DNA of 64,000 bases from NCBI RefSeq assembly GCF_001703635.1, contig NZ_LQZT01000048.1:84480-148479 (forward strand), given 5' to 3'. The notes under the pieces were generated by a model. That model worked only from the letters and a program-made list of their open reading frames with translations. It was not told the DNA's origin and searched no databases. Shown here piece by piece: positions 1-8,757 of the stretch. The position numbers were made by a program, and so were the translations under genes. How positions within the stretch are numbered: the first letter of the stretch is position 1; the number at the start of each line of letters is the position of its first letter. Source of the DNA: Parahoeflea olei (lineage in GTDB: Bacteria > Pseudomonadota > Alphaproteobacteria > Rhizobiales > Rhizobiaceae).

Positions 1-103
1 TTGGTTCAAGACTATCAGAAGGGGCAAAGTTGAACTTCTCCCGCCCCTTCCGAAATTGCCGCCACAAGCGCCACACCGCAACAGTGGCTAAAATATTGGG
101 CTT
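1..103. other. window edge, no gene seen
   Basis: This is the stretch left of the DUF3631 gene's stop codon. I see no coding frame with recognisable similarity. It presumably continues the integrated element whose genes occupy 104-2386. Confidence 0.4.
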
Positions 104-1453
104 TCAGTCTTCCTGTCCGGCAACATCTTCGTCAGTGCCGCCACACGGCTGCGATGCAGTTTCGTCCGCCACATCGGAAGCCACTGTTTTATCAAGGCTT
201 TCCTGATTTGTGGCGTCTGTTGCGCTTGTTGCATCTGTTTCAAGAGGGGGCAGGTAGCATGTCCATGCATCATGGAATGCTGCACGCTTGTAACCTTTCG
301 GTGTCGAGCCACCCGGCATTCTGATCGTGGTTGATTTGATGCCGTATTCGCCCAGCATTTCAGCCAATATGCGCGGCGTAATTTTCCTGCCTCTGAGATC
401 GCCCCAAGGGGCCTCTTCATCTTCGAGAAGCTTGTCCAGCAGATCGGCGGTTGGTAGTCGATCCTCGCCACCAAAGCAGCCCCGAATATCAGCCAGCAAC
501 CGAACGCCGAGCGAAGGCCTGATATTGGACTTTGCTTTCTGCATTGTCTCTATTGCTGCTTTCCGAACCAACGCAGGCCATTCACCACCGGCAAGGTCTG
601 CGACTATGAATAGCGGTTCCCAGACATCCGCATCTCTGTCGGCAATGCCCTCCGGGAAAACGGGTTGGGCTGTCTCTGCGATATCGAACACGCTTGTCGA
701 CCATGTCGCCAGTTCATTACACAAGGCGCTGGCAGGCGGCTCATGAAGGTAGGGCCGGAAAGGTTCGACTTCCTCGCCCGGTCCCCTTTTCCTCATCCTG
801 ATAATGACCGACCGACCCATGATCGTATCGGGCAAATTGCCGAGACCGCCCAAGGCAACGGCGGCATAGGTCGCCAGTTGCTCCGTCAATACCTTGCCCT
901 TTTCCATGTAGCAGCGACCAATCACAGCCCCACGTCGATAACCTGCATTGATCATCGACCGCAGGTCTTCATTGCCCCGAGCGTTGGGGCCAAAGATCGC
1001 ATCAATTTCATCATACAGCACGGTGGGCCGGTTCTCTTGATCCGCTATCATCCGCAAGATGAATGAAGCCGACGAGTTCACCGACAGCAACGAATTAGGC
1101 ACGAGCAGCGCCGTGATTTCCAGCACCCTCGATTTTCCACTACCTGGCTCTGGTGACAGGACCGCAAGGCGTGGGGTGGAAAACCACGCATCCATGAGGT
1201 GGGTATGGGCAATCCATAGCGTATGCACGATGCTTGCCGTTTCAGACGGGTAGCAGATGAAGCGGCTTGCAAAGTCCCTGACGCGGTTCAGCAGTTTTGC
1301 ACCGTCGATGCCAATCACGCCGGAAGTGTCTATTTCTGGCGTTGGTTCTTCATTCATGGTAGGTGGAAATGCCGGGCCGGAAGCTTTGGCATCATCAAGG
1401 CCGGTGGCTGTTGGCGCAGCACCGGCTTTTTCGTTCAGGTCCACATCGCTCAT
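104..1453 (-). CDS. DUF3631 domain ATPase of a mobile element
   Basis: A 449-residue protein of the DUF3631 family, which is common in integrative elements and phage-like islands and is thought to be a helicase- or primase-associated ATPase. A Walker A motif (SPEPGSGKS) lies near residues 100-108 and a Walker B (VLYDEID) near 145-151. They are followed by the family's LPDTIM and SVVIRMR-type segment and a C-terminal half typical of the family (WEPLF, GVRLLADIRG, KGYKR near the end). The tail is low complexity (repeated SATDAT). Its start codon overlaps the stop of the upstream excisionase-like gene by 4 bp (ATGA), so the two are translationally coupled. Function is inferred from family and neighbours only; substrate and role in replication or mobilisation are unknown. 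Confidence 0.85.
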   Translation of the reverse strand: MSDVDLNEKAGAAPTATGLDDAKASGPAFPPTMNEEPTPEIDTSGVIGIDGAKLLNRVRDFASRFICYPSETASIVHTLWIAHTHLMDAWFSTPRLAVLSPEPGSGKSRVLEITALLVPNSLLSVNSSASFILRMIADQENRPTVLYDEIDAIFGPNARGNEDLRSMINAGYRRGAVIGRCYMEKGKVLTEQLATYAAVALGGLGNLPDTIMGRSVIIRMRKRGPGEEVEPFRPYLHEPPASALCNELATWSTSVFDIAETAQPVFPEGIADRDADVWEPLFIVADLAGGEWPALVRKAAIETMQKAKSNIRPSLGVRLLADIRGCFGGEDRLPTADLLDKLLEDEEAPWGDLRGRKITPRILAEMLGEYGIKSTTIRMPGGSTPKGYKRAAFHDAWTCYLPPLETDATSATDATNQESLDKTVASDVADETASQPCGGTDEDVAGQED

Positions 1454-1626
1454 GCTGCATCACCGCGTTCGATCAGCGCCTTGATGCTGTCCATCTTGAC
1501 CAACCGTCTTGACCCGATCCGCATGGATAGGATTTGGCCCTTGGCGAGCATGTCATAGATTTTCGTTCGTCCGACGCCGAGCAGTTTTGCTGCTTCGGAG
1601 ACAGAGCAAAGATATTGATCGTTCAT
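1450..1626 (-). CDS. excisionase-like helix-turn-helix protein (MerR/AlpA type)
   Basis: A 58-residue basic protein beginning MNDQYLCSVSEAAKLLGVGR and ending ALIERGDAA. The SVSEAAKLLGVGRTKIY segment followed by the RIGSRRLVK wing is the HTH_17/excisionase signature found in AlpA- and Xis-like proteins of integrated elements. Such proteins bind attachment sites or activate the integrase or excision genes. It is co-directional with and overlaps the DUF3631 gene by ATGA. ATG at 1626 is the first start in frame and gives the normal length for the family. No integrase is in view; it would be expected further left. Confidence 0.85.
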   Translation of the reverse strand: MNDQYLCSVSEAAKLLGVGRTKIYDMLAKGQILSMRIGSRRLVKMDSIKALIERGDAA

Positions 1627-1735
1627 CGCTTTTCATCCTCTGCTCCCGTTCAGCGCGGTCTACGCTGGCTTATGGCGGGGGCGGATAAATCACTACGAAC
1701 TTTGGGCCGAGGTTTCGGCTGGTAATGGTTGGAAA

Positions 1736-2386
1736 CTAGTTTCCGGCCTTTTCGTCTCTGGAAATGGCCTTCATGATCGCACTTGCGCGTTTCCGTATTT
1801 CGCTTGGAGCCGGTGAATTGCCGGTCTTCTGCATGAACCACTCGCTGATCATTTTCTCGATTTGCGCTTGCGCTCCTCGCTCCGTCGGAAGGCCATCCGG
1901 CAAGTTTGCTTTGGCGATGAGATGAATCAACACGTCTTCCCATTTCCATTCGGATGGCCGACCGCCTTTGTTTTTGGAACCAGAGAAGGAAGAGCGGTGG
2001 TTTTCAAGGCTCTGATATAAGCGCTGTCGAGCTGCATCAAACCGCGTGCTGACCACTTTGAGCGTGGCGGGAGACAGGGCAAGCCCGCTGCCTTTTTCTA
2101 CGGTTCTCTCCAAGTCTAGCAGGTGGGCTGCTACAGCATCATGAACCAGAGGGAATGCGTCCGGTGCTTTTGAAATGGATAAAGACCCCGAAACGGCATT
2201 CCCGAGCAGGCGGCCAGCATTTTCTTCGGCCAATCTGACTGCTTCGTTCACGATGCTGTCCGGTATGTATCTCGGGTCATCAGCAGAGGCATAGATTTTC
2301 ATCACCTGCATTTTAAAGGCTTTCAGAGCGTCCGCCCTCAATGCGGCCAACAGGGTTATGATGCTATCGGTTGTCTTTGTGTCCAT
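1736..2386 (-). CDS. hypothetical protein, mobile-element cargo
   Basis: A protein of about 216 residues (starting MDTKTTDSI) that I do not recognise. An in-frame upstream start at 2467 would add 27 residues, but that extension is cysteine-rich and unlike the rest. The body is mostly helical and charged. A GGRPSEWKWEDVLIHLIAKA stretch followed by a segment rich in Gln, Arg and Lys resembles the C-terminal regions of small regulator or relaxation-type proteins of integrated elements. No membrane segment or signal peptide is seen. It is co-directional with the excisionase-like gene 110 bp downstream and lies nearest to the proposed attachment site, consistent with an accessory gene of the element. 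Confidence 0.6.
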   Translation of the reverse strand: MDTKTTDSIITLLAALRADALKAFKMQVMKIYASADDPRYIPDSIVNEAVRLAEENAGRLLGNAVSGSLSISKAPDAFPLVHDAVAAHLLDLERTVEKGSGLALSPATLKVVSTRFDAARQRLYQSLENHRSSFSGSKNKGGRPSEWKWEDVLIHLIAKANLPDGLPTERGAQAQIEKMISEWFMQKTGNSPAPSEIRKRASAIMKAISRDEKAGN

Positions 2387-2559
2387 GCTGCACAGATGAC
2401 CTTGGCAGTGATTTGCGGAGGAATTTTTGATTGCTTGAGTTCCATCTCTGCCGCAAAATGGCAACATAGGGTGTGGATAAATCGACGCGTATAAGAAAAT
2501 TATCGCCCATGCTGTTCGTTCATTGACGTTCGCCGTTGAGCCGGAGCAGCCGCAGATTT

Positions 2560-2580
2560 TGTTGGTATATCTGTTGGTAT
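2560..2580. repeat. tandem 12-bp direct repeat (TGTTGGTAT)
   Basis: Two exact copies of TGTTGGTAT start at 2560 and 2572, a spacing of 12 bp. They sit in an AT-rich stretch between the last element gene and the putative tRNA 3' fragment at 2631-2656. Short tandem repeats near the end of an element are what arm-type integrase or excisionase binding sites look like. That role is inferred from position only. Confidence 0.5.
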
Positions 2581-2630
2581 GTTGTCGTTTTTCTGAAATT
2601 TTAATACTTAAAAATCAATAACTTAATTGT

Positions 2631-2656
2631 TTGAATCGATGCCTCTTCTGGCACCA
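2631..2656 (+). other. possible attachment-site remnant: 3' end of a tRNA gene
   Basis: The stretch ends TTCTGGCACCA, which fits an acceptor 3' strand, a discriminator A and an encoded CCA. It follows a T-arm-like TTGAATCGATGCC and lies just before a strong terminator at 2687. No 5' half of a tRNA precedes it; the sequence to the left is AT-rich and carries the element genes. This is the pattern left when an element integrates into a tRNA 3' end and displaces the 5' part to the far junction. I could not assign an isoacceptor and the T-loop is not canonical, so confidence is low. Confidence 0.3.
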
Positions 2657-2686
2657 ATTTCTTTTTCGGCTCTGTCCGGAATCAAG

Positions 2687-2710
2687 AACCCCGCGGAAGC
2701 GGGGTTTTTT
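2687..2710 (+). terminator. Rho-independent terminator
   Basis: An 8-bp stem (AACCCCGC / GCGGGGTT) with loop GGAA is followed by a run of T on the + strand. It would terminate a plus-strand transcript, fitting the displaced tRNA gene proposed just upstream. Confidence 0.85.
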
Positions 2711-3101
2711 GTTGGGTTTCTTTCGGTCCGCTTGACGAGCCTTTCCGCCGGCCGCTCCGGCTGGCGCCAGCGCGCTTGACGGCTGCATCGATCGCGTCAC
2801 CGGGCGGCCGCGCCACGGCTCCGGGCCGGACGCCTGCCCATGCCCTTCCTGACTTCAACCTTCCGACGACCGAAGCGGGCCAGACTTCGGATCGAGGCGC
2901 TGGGACTGACCGGTTGGTGGGCGCATGGCCGCCCCGCCGGGGCGGCCATTGACGAGAAGCGGCGGATCGACAGGTCCGGACCATCCGCGTTCCGCCAGCG
3001 CCCCCAGGCTGTCGCATCCGCTCAAACGGCTGGATCACCGGGCAGTCAGGGGCACATTTCTCCGCCCTTGGCAAAGCGGGCGCGCGCGCCCGGCGGCTGC
3101 C
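2711..3101. other. GC-rich intergenic stretch, no gene
   Basis: About 390 bp between the element junction and the catabolic operon. No coding frame here has recognisable similarity. The one structure of note is a perfect inverted repeat at 2925-2949: an 11-bp stem ATGGCCGCCCC / GGGGCGGCCAT with loop GCC. It has no T-tract on either side. It lies about 150 nt beyond the last gene of the minus-strand operon and could act in termination or transcript stability. Confidence 0.6.
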
Positions 3102-4079
3102 TTACAGGGAAACCACGATACGGCCGCGGACCTTGCCGGCGATCAGGTCCTCCGCCGCATCGCACACATCCTCGAGCGCGATCTGGCGGGAGACGTCCGC
3201 ATAGAAACGCTCCGGCAGTTCTTCGGAAAGGCGATCCCATGCCTGCTGGCGCAACGGCTTGGGACACATGACGCTGTCGATGCCGACCAGCGTTACGCCC
3301 CGGAGAATGAACGGCGCCACGGTCGCGGGAAATCCCATGTCCTCGGCAAGGCCGCAGGCGGCAACGGTGCCGAGATAACGGGTCGCCGCACAGACATTCG
3401 CCAGGGTGTTGCCTCCCGCAGTGTCCACCGCGCCGGCCCACCGTTCCGCCGCCAGCGGCTTGCCGGGCGCCGACAATTCGGAGCGGTCGATGATGTCGCT
3501 GGCGCCGAGTGCCAGAAGATAATCGCGTTCGCTTGCCTTGCCGGTCGATGCGATCACCTCGAAGCCACGCCCCGCCAGCAGCTTGACCGCGACGCTGCCC
3601 ACCCCGCCGGTCGCACCGGTCACCAGCACCGGTCCGTCCGCGGGCTTGACGCCCTGTCGCTCAAGGGCGAGCACGCAGAGCATGGCGGTAAGGCCTGCCG
3701 TTCCGAGAGCCATGGAGCCGCGCAGGCTCATCTTTTCCGGCAACTTGACCAGCATGTCGCCCTCGACGCGTCCACGCTGCGCGTATCCGCCCCACCGCGT
3801 TTCGCCCATGCCCCAGCCGGTCATCACCACCTGGTCGCCCGGCCGGTAGCGGCTGTCGCCGGATTCATGAACCCGACCGGCGAAATCGATACCCGGCACC
3901 ATGGGGAAGCGTCGCACGACGCGGCCCTTGCCCGTGAGCGCCAGCGCATCCTTGTAGTTCAAGGTCGACCATTCGATGTCGACGGTCACGTTGCCGTCCG
4001 GCAACTGTGATTCGTCGACCTCAGTGAGATTTGCGGTGTATCCGTTGTCACCGTTTTCGATCAGCATCGCCTTGATCAT
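3102..4079 (-). CDS. acuI: acrylyl-CoA reductase / YhdH-family quinone oxidoreductase
   Basis: A 325-residue zinc-independent medium-chain dehydrogenase of the AcuI/YhdH family. These enzymes reduce acrylyl-CoA (and related 2-enoyl-CoA or quinone substrates) with NADPH. The N-terminal GroES-like part has STLNYKDALALTGKG and VPGIDFAG; the Rossmann part has VLVTGATGGVGSVAVKLL near residues 150-167. The protein ends IAGKVRGRIVVSL, as in YhdH. ATG at 4079 is preceded by GGAG at good spacing; the longer open frame upstream is not needed. It is the last gene of the minus-strand operon, 5 bp after the old-yellow-enzyme gene. In this setting it probably reduces a 2-enoyl-CoA intermediate. The exact substrate is inferred. 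Confidence 0.85.
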   Translation of the reverse strand: MIKAMLIENGDNGYTANLTEVDESQLPDGNVTVDIEWSTLNYKDALALTGKGRVVRRFPMVPGIDFAGRVHESGDSRYRPGDQVVMTGWGMGETRWGGYAQRGRVEGDMLVKLPEKMSLRGSMALGTAGLTAMLCVLALERQGVKPADGPVLVTGATGGVGSVAVKLLAGRGFEVIASTGKASERDYLLALGASDIIDRSELSAPGKPLAAERWAGAVDTAGGNTLANVCAATRYLGTVAACGLAEDMGFPATVAPFILRGVTLVGIDSVMCPKPLRQQAWDRLSEELPERFYADVSRQIALEDVCDAAEDLIAGKVRGRIVVSL

Positions 4080-4084
4080 GGGTC

Positions 4085-5314
4085 TTACTCCTTTTTGGGT
4101 TTTGCAGCGGAAGTGTTCCCGGGCACGCCCGCGCCGGTGAGGCCGATCGCTTCCAGTCCCGGCCGTCTTTTCGCAAGCCACCACCCGGCGGGGAGATCCC
4201 AGCGGTCGAAATCCGGATCCACGCCCAGCTGCTGCGCCGCATGGTGCACAAAATAGGGATCGTAGAGCGCCTGCCTGCCGATGATGACGAGATCTGCGGA
4301 GCCGGCCTGGAGGATCGCCTCGGCCTGTCGCCCATCGAGGATGAGGCCCACCGCAGCGGTCGCCACGCCCGCCTCGCGCCGGATCGTGCGCGCATACTCG
4401 ACCTGATAGCCGGGAAAGCGGCTCGCGTTTTCGATCGCGGTCGAACCGCGAAGGCCACCCGAGGAACAGTCGACGAGGTCGACACCGCGCGCTTTGAGCT
4501 CTCGCGCCAGCGCGACCGAATCCCCGAGGCTCCAGCCGTCGGGATGACCGTCGACGCTGGACATGCGAAAGAACAGCGGCTTGGTCCGCGGCCAGCGCTC
4601 CCGGACGGCCGCCGCCACCTCAAGCGCAAGCCGCATCCGTCCGGCAAGGTCACCCCCATAGAGGTCGCGCCGCCTGTTGATGACGGGCGTGAGAAAGCTC
4701 GCGATCAGGTAGCCGTGGCCGCCGTGGATCTCGAGAATGTCGAAACCTGCCGCTTCCGCACGTCCCGCGGCATCGGCAAATTCGCAAAGGATCTTCGGGA
4801 TGTCCTGCGCATCGAGCGCGTGAGGCACGACATGGCCCTCGCCGAGGGCCTCGCTCGTGGGTCCCACCAGCGGCCAGGGCAGGTCACCGCGCGCGGCGTC
4901 CGCGTCGGCAAGCGCGCCAAAGCCGTCCCACGGGCGCTGGGTGGAGCCTTTTCGGCCGGAATGCCCGAGCTGCATGGCGCTGGCGGCGCCACGGCTCCTG
5001 AGATAGGAGGTCACCCGCTTCAGCCCGGCAATGTGATCGTCCGACCAGATGCCGAGATCGCCCGGGCCGATGCGGGCCGAGAGGGAAACGGCGGTCGCCT
5101 CGGTCGTCACGATCCCGAAACCGCCCAGGGCGAATTTGCCCAGATGGACCAGCAGGCCATCGTCGGCATGGCCGTCGATGGCGCTGTGCTGGTTCATGGG
5201 AGCGAGCATCAGCCTGTTGCGCATGGTCACGCCGCGCAGGGTGAGCGGCGTGAAAAGCAGCGGCCCGTCCCGCGGTCTGTCGTTGTCTCGGCTTGCCGGT
5301 CCGTCAGCGGGCAT
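4085..5314 (-). CDS. NADH:flavin oxidoreductase (old yellow enzyme family)
   Basis: A 409-residue FMN-dependent TIM-barrel oxidoreductase of the OYE family, YqjM/XenA branch. It has the N-terminal barrel strand LFTPLTLRGVTMRNRLMLAPM, the substrate-anchoring His pair in EIHGGHGYL, then FLTPVINRRRDLYGG and the FMN-binding end AVGLILDGRQAEAIL with GSADLVIIGRQAL. Such enzymes reduce activated C=C bonds of enones, dienoyl-CoAs or cyclic unsaturated acids; some members demethylate. I chose ATG at 5314 (MPADGP), which overlaps the stop of the upstream enoyl-CoA hydratase by 11 bp. Together with the acuI-like gene it gives the operon two alkene reductases. The substrate is not predictable from sequence. 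Confidence 0.85.
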   Translation of the reverse strand: MPADGPASRDNDRPRDGPLLFTPLTLRGVTMRNRLMLAPMNQHSAIDGHADDGLLVHLGKFALGGFGIVTTEATAVSLSARIGPGDLGIWSDDHIAGLKRVTSYLRSRGAASAMQLGHSGRKGSTQRPWDGFGALADADAARGDLPWPLVGPTSEALGEGHVVPHALDAQDIPKILCEFADAAGRAEAAGFDILEIHGGHGYLIASFLTPVINRRRDLYGGDLAGRMRLALEVAAAVRERWPRTKPLFFRMSSVDGHPDGWSLGDSVALARELKARGVDLVDCSSGGLRGSTAIENASRFPGYQVEYARTIRREAGVATAAVGLILDGRQAEAILQAGSADLVIIGRQALYDPYFVHHAAQQLGVDPDFDRWDLPAGWWLAKRRPGLEAIGLTGAGVPGNTSAAKPKKE

Positions 5315-6128
5315 CGTCGCCCATCCGGCTTTCCCGCCACGCAAGCGCGGAACCGAGCCCCTGCTCCCGCAGCACCTTGAGGAAGCCCCGCTTGAGGTCG
5401 GTGCCTTCACCCTCGATCAGGATATCCGCGTCGAGCGCGGCACGAAGCGCATTCTGCATCCCCATCAACTCATAGGTGCGATGCATGGTTTCCTTGGTCC
5501 GGCGCATGACCATAGGATCCAGGCGGGCGAGCTTGGCCGCCAGCGCCATCGCCTCGTCCATCAAGCTGTCGGGCTCGACAATGCGGTTGATCAGCCCCCA
5601 GTCGAGCGCCTGGGCCGCGGTAATGCCGTCCTCGCCGGTGAAGATCACCCCCTTGGCGATCTTCGGCGTGACGTACCAGGGCAACAACATGGCCACGATC
5701 CCGGCGCCGAATTTCAGCTCCGGCTCCCCGAATGTGGCACTGGGGACCGAAAGCGCCAGGTCACAGCCCATCATCAGTTCGAAGCCACCCGCAAGGGCGG
5801 GGCCATTGACCGCCGCGATCGTCGGGATCGGCAGGTTCCAGAACGACATGATGCCCTCGAAATCGGCTTCGAGCACCGGCGTCCACTCCTTGACGCCCTG
5901 CGGCATGGCCGCCGCCTGCGCCTTCAGGTCGAACCCGGAACTGAAGACCTTGCCGGCACCGGTGACGACAACCGCACGCAACCCGGCATCGCCCCGGATC
6001 TCCCCGCAGACCTCCCTGAGCTCCGCGAGCATGTGCTGGTTCATGGCATTGGCGGCCTTGGGGCGGTTGAAGGTGACGAGCCCGATCCGCGGTTCCGGTC
6101 GTTCGAAAGTCAGGGTTTCCCAGGTCAT
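5304..6128 (-). CDS. enoyl-CoA hydratase/isomerase (crotonase family)
   Basis: A 274-residue crotonase. Both catalytic glutamates of enoyl-CoA hydratase are present: Glu117 in LAGGFELMMGCDLAL and Glu137 in FGEPELKFG, spaced 20 residues as in the rat enzyme. The CoA oxyanion-hole segment is SSGFDLKA. The start at ATG 6128 fits the MTWETLTFERP opening usual for the family. It should hydrate a 2-enoyl-CoA in the pathway fed by the operon's acyl-CoA ligase. The other crotonase of the operon (11632-12393) lacks both of these glutamates, so the two are unlikely to be redundant. Confidence 0.88.
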   Translation of the reverse strand: MTWETLTFERPEPRIGLVTFNRPKAANAMNQHMLAELREVCGEIRGDAGLRAVVVTGAGKVFSSGFDLKAQAAAMPQGVKEWTPVLEADFEGIMSFWNLPIPTIAAVNGPALAGGFELMMGCDLALSVPSATFGEPELKFGAGIVAMLLPWYVTPKIAKGVIFTGEDGITAAQALDWGLINRIVEPDSLMDEAMALAAKLARLDPMVMRRTKETMHRTYELMGMQNALRAALDADILIEGEGTDLKRGFLKVLREQGLGSALAWRESRMGDDAR

Positions 6129-6165
6129 GACGGGTGCTTCCTTTGTGGTTGAGAAGGGGGGCAGG

Positions 6166-7392
6166 TCACCGGCGGCCGTGGGCCAGGCGAACGGATTCGG
6201 GGTCAAGCCTCAGCCGCCACATGGCGACGACGCCGAGCATCGGGCCGATCGCCAGCACGATGAAGGCATGGCTCCAGCCCACCGCGTCGATGACGAGGGG
6301 CATGCCCTGGATGACGAGGAAGGTCAGGAGAAAGCCCATCGAGGTCTGCAGCGTCAGCATGGTTCCCACCAGATGCGGCTCGGCGAGTTCGGCGACGCTG
6401 GCCGAGAACTGGGCCGAATCGGCGACCACCGCGAACCCCCAGACCAGCGCCACGGCGATCACCGCAAACCCGCCGACATGCGGAAGAAATCCGATCGTCG
6501 CGGCACAGCTGCCGCTGACGACCATGGCGGCGATGGTGACCGTGGTCCGGCCGATGCGATCGGCGAGCAGGCCGGCGAGGACCGAGCCGGCAGCCCCCAC
6601 GGCGATCACCGCGAAGGTGATCAGGCCGCTCTTCTGGGCGAGAGGCGAGCCGGCCTGGTCCAGCGCCCATTCGAGAAACAGGCCGATCCACGCCCACATG
6701 GCATAGAGCTCCCACATGTGTCCGAGATAGCCTGCATTGGCGAGCAGCATGGAGCGGCGGCGGAGTGCCCCCAACGCTTCGGTCAACCGAAAGCGGGCGG
6801 CCTGCCTGTGCCCCGGCCCAAGCCGGGAAAGCGAGATCGACAAGACCGAAAGCACCGCGCAGCCCGTCGACAGGACAATGGTCGACTGCCATTCGAGACC
6901 GGTCACGGCATTGAAGAGATAGGGCAGCGAAGAGCCGAGCGTCAGCGCCCCGACGAGCGTGCCGATCATCAGGCCGACGGCTTTCTCGGTCCAGGCCGCC
7001 GCCATCTTCATCCCCACCGGATAAACCCCGGCCAGCATGGCGCCGGTGACGAAGCGCAACAGTACCGTCAGCGCCGTGTCAAAGCCGGTTGCCAGCAGCA
7101 GTGCGTTGGCAAGCGCGCCGGTCAGGGCGCAGGCGGCGAAGAGCCGGCGCGGATCGAACCGGTCGGAAAGCCCCCAGCCTGCGCTGACGAGAGTGCCGGT
7201 CACGAACCCCAGCTGCACGGCGCCGGTCAGCAGGCCGGCCTGTTGACCTGACAGGGCTCCCGCCGCGACCAGGGAGGTCGCGGCGGCAGTGCCCGAGAAC
7301 CACAGCGCCATCGCCGCGATCTGGCTGAAGACGATCAGCGAGATCGAGACGGCTTTGGAAGCGGTCAGATGCTGCGGTTGCACGCGGGCCAT
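6166..7392 (-). CDS. MFS transporter
   Basis: A 408-residue major facilitator permease with about 12 hydrophobic segments. It has the MFS loop 2-3 region (GWGLSDRFDPRRLF) and its second-half counterpart (GLLADRIGRTTVTIAA). It resembles the nitrate/aromatic-acid or AmpG-like single-gene permeases next to catabolic genes. The start is taken at ATG 7392 (MARVQP), 5 bp after the stop of the ABC binding-protein gene; a 19-residue upstream extension overlapping that gene was discarded. A second transporter beside the Liv-type ABC importer could export a side product or import a related acid. Confidence 0.85.
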   Translation of the reverse strand: MARVQPQHLTASKAVSISLIVFSQIAAMALWFSGTAAATSLVAAGALSGQQAGLLTGAVQLGFVTGTLVSAGWGLSDRFDPRRLFAACALTGALANALLLATGFDTALTVLLRFVTGAMLAGVYPVGMKMAAAWTEKAVGLMIGTLVGALTLGSSLPYLFNAVTGLEWQSTIVLSTGCAVLSVLSISLSRLGPGHRQAARFRLTEALGALRRRSMLLANAGYLGHMWELYAMWAWIGLFLEWALDQAGSPLAQKSGLITFAVIAVGAAGSVLAGLLADRIGRTTVTIAAMVVSGSCAATIGFLPHVGGFAVIAVALVWGFAVVADSAQFSASVAELAEPHLVGTMLTLQTSMGFLLTFLVIQGMPLVIDAVGWSHAFIVLAIGPMLGVVAMWRLRLDPESVRLAHGRR

Positions 7393-7397
7393 GGTGA

Positions 7398-8621
7398 TCA
7401 GAGGCCCTTGCAGCCGCTTTCCGCGGGCTCGACATTGACCTGCTCCCAATCAAGGTGAGACAGCGTCTTCCAGCCGACGGTGGCGCCGAACCTGGGCTCG
7501 TCCAGCTTGACGGCCTCCGCCACGTAGGAGCCCTGCATCCCCTGATGATCCTCTGGCCGGATCTTCAGGGTTCCGACCACCGTGTCAGCGGCTGTCGTCT
7601 CGAGCGCCTTGATCAGGCTTTCCGGCGACAGGTCATCGGCCGCTTCCATGGCCGCCAGCGTGAACTGCAGTCCGGCATAGGCCTGTATCGCCTGATACCC
7701 GGGCACGATGCCATAGGCGTCATGGTAGTCCTTCACCAGCTGGGCAATCTTTGGATTGTCGGCCTCCTGCATCCAGGATGCCGTGAGACCGCCCGCCATC
7801 ATGCCGACGCCGTTGTCGCCCAGGGCCTGCAGCATCGTGTCGGGAATGCCCACCGGGGTGAGCACCGGAAAGGTGATGCCGTAACCGCGCAGCTGGTTGA
7901 CGAATGCGGTGAGGTCGTCGCCGACGGCAAGCGCGATATAGACGCCGTCCGCATCCGACGACTGGATCTGCGAAATGGCGCTCGACCAGTCGGCGGTCCC
8001 GACCGGACGACCCGCCTCGCCGACGATATTGATACCCGGGATCTTGGCGAACTCGGCCTTGTTGGACAGCCCGTAGGCGAAATCGTGATAGACCACGAAC
8101 CATTTCTTCTCGAGCATGTCCTTGCGCTCGGAGAACATGGCGGCGCTGGCCTTGGCGGAATTCCCGTCATGGGGAACGGTGCGGAACAGGAACTTGCCGC
8201 ACTGATCGCCGGTGATGGCCACCGCCTGACCGTTGGTGGTGATGATCGGAACGTTCAGCCGTGCGGCCTGCGCGCCGATGCCGAGAGTGACCGCACTGCT
8301 CGCCCCGCCGATGAGCAGCTTGACCTGGTCCTCGAGAACCAGCTTCTGCGCCTTGCGCAAGCCGTTGGCCGGGTTGGCGGCGGTATCCTCGATGATCAGC
8401 CTGACCGGCTCGCCCTTGACCGTCGCTCCCCTCGCGGCAAGCTCGAAACCGTTCTTCATGTCGTTGCCGAGCGGGGCCAGCACCCCGGTCGTCGGGACGA
8501 ACACACCGATCCTGACGTCTTCGGCCTGCGCCGTACCCATGCCCAGTCCGGCGGTGAGCAGACCCGCTGTCAGGGTCGCGGCAAGGCGACCAAAGCTCCG
8601 GAACGCTGAATGTTCTGACAT
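7398..8621 (-). CDS. branched-chain amino-acid type ABC transporter substrate-binding protein
   Basis: A 407-residue periplasmic binding protein (Peripla_BP_6, LivK-like). It has a Sec signal peptide (hydrophobic LTAGLLTAGLGMGTAQA, cleavage after AQA) and opens DVRIGVFVPTTGVLAPLG, then GASSAVTLGIGAQAARLNVPIITT, both typical of this fold. It presents the ligand to the LivHM permease encoded earlier in the same operon. In this family such proteins often carry aromatic or aliphatic acids instead of amino acids, which suits the CoA-ligase context. A 136-bp gap separates it from the preceding gntR gene, which could hold a secondary promoter. Confidence 0.88.
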   Translation of the reverse strand: MSEHSAFRSFGRLAATLTAGLLTAGLGMGTAQAEDVRIGVFVPTTGVLAPLGNDMKNGFELAARGATVKGEPVRLIIEDTAANPANGLRKAQKLVLEDQVKLLIGGASSAVTLGIGAQAARLNVPIITTNGQAVAITGDQCGKFLFRTVPHDGNSAKASAAMFSERKDMLEKKWFVVYHDFAYGLSNKAEFAKIPGINIVGEAGRPVGTADWSSAISQIQSSDADGVYIALAVGDDLTAFVNQLRGYGITFPVLTPVGIPDTMLQALGDNGVGMMAGGLTASWMQEADNPKIAQLVKDYHDAYGIVPGYQAIQAYAGLQFTLAAMEAADDLSPESLIKALETTAADTVVGTLKIRPEDHQGMQGSYVAEAVKLDEPRFGATVGWKTLSHLDWEQVNVEPAESGCKGL

Positions 8622-8757
8622 ATCACTCCTCCAACTTCACGGTATGATCTGCCGGCGCATGGCTCCTCCAGAACCGCCGGCAATTGCCCTCCCCCGTGGC
8701 AGGAGAACCAACCCTTCAGCGCATCGGTGCCCGCGGCAGCGCGCCGCCACACGCGCG

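Noticed and set aside
5304-6128. First crotonase as a second catalytically altered enzyme
   Set aside because: Checked against the rat enzyme: both glutamates are present (Glu117, Glu137), so it is a normal hydratase candidate.
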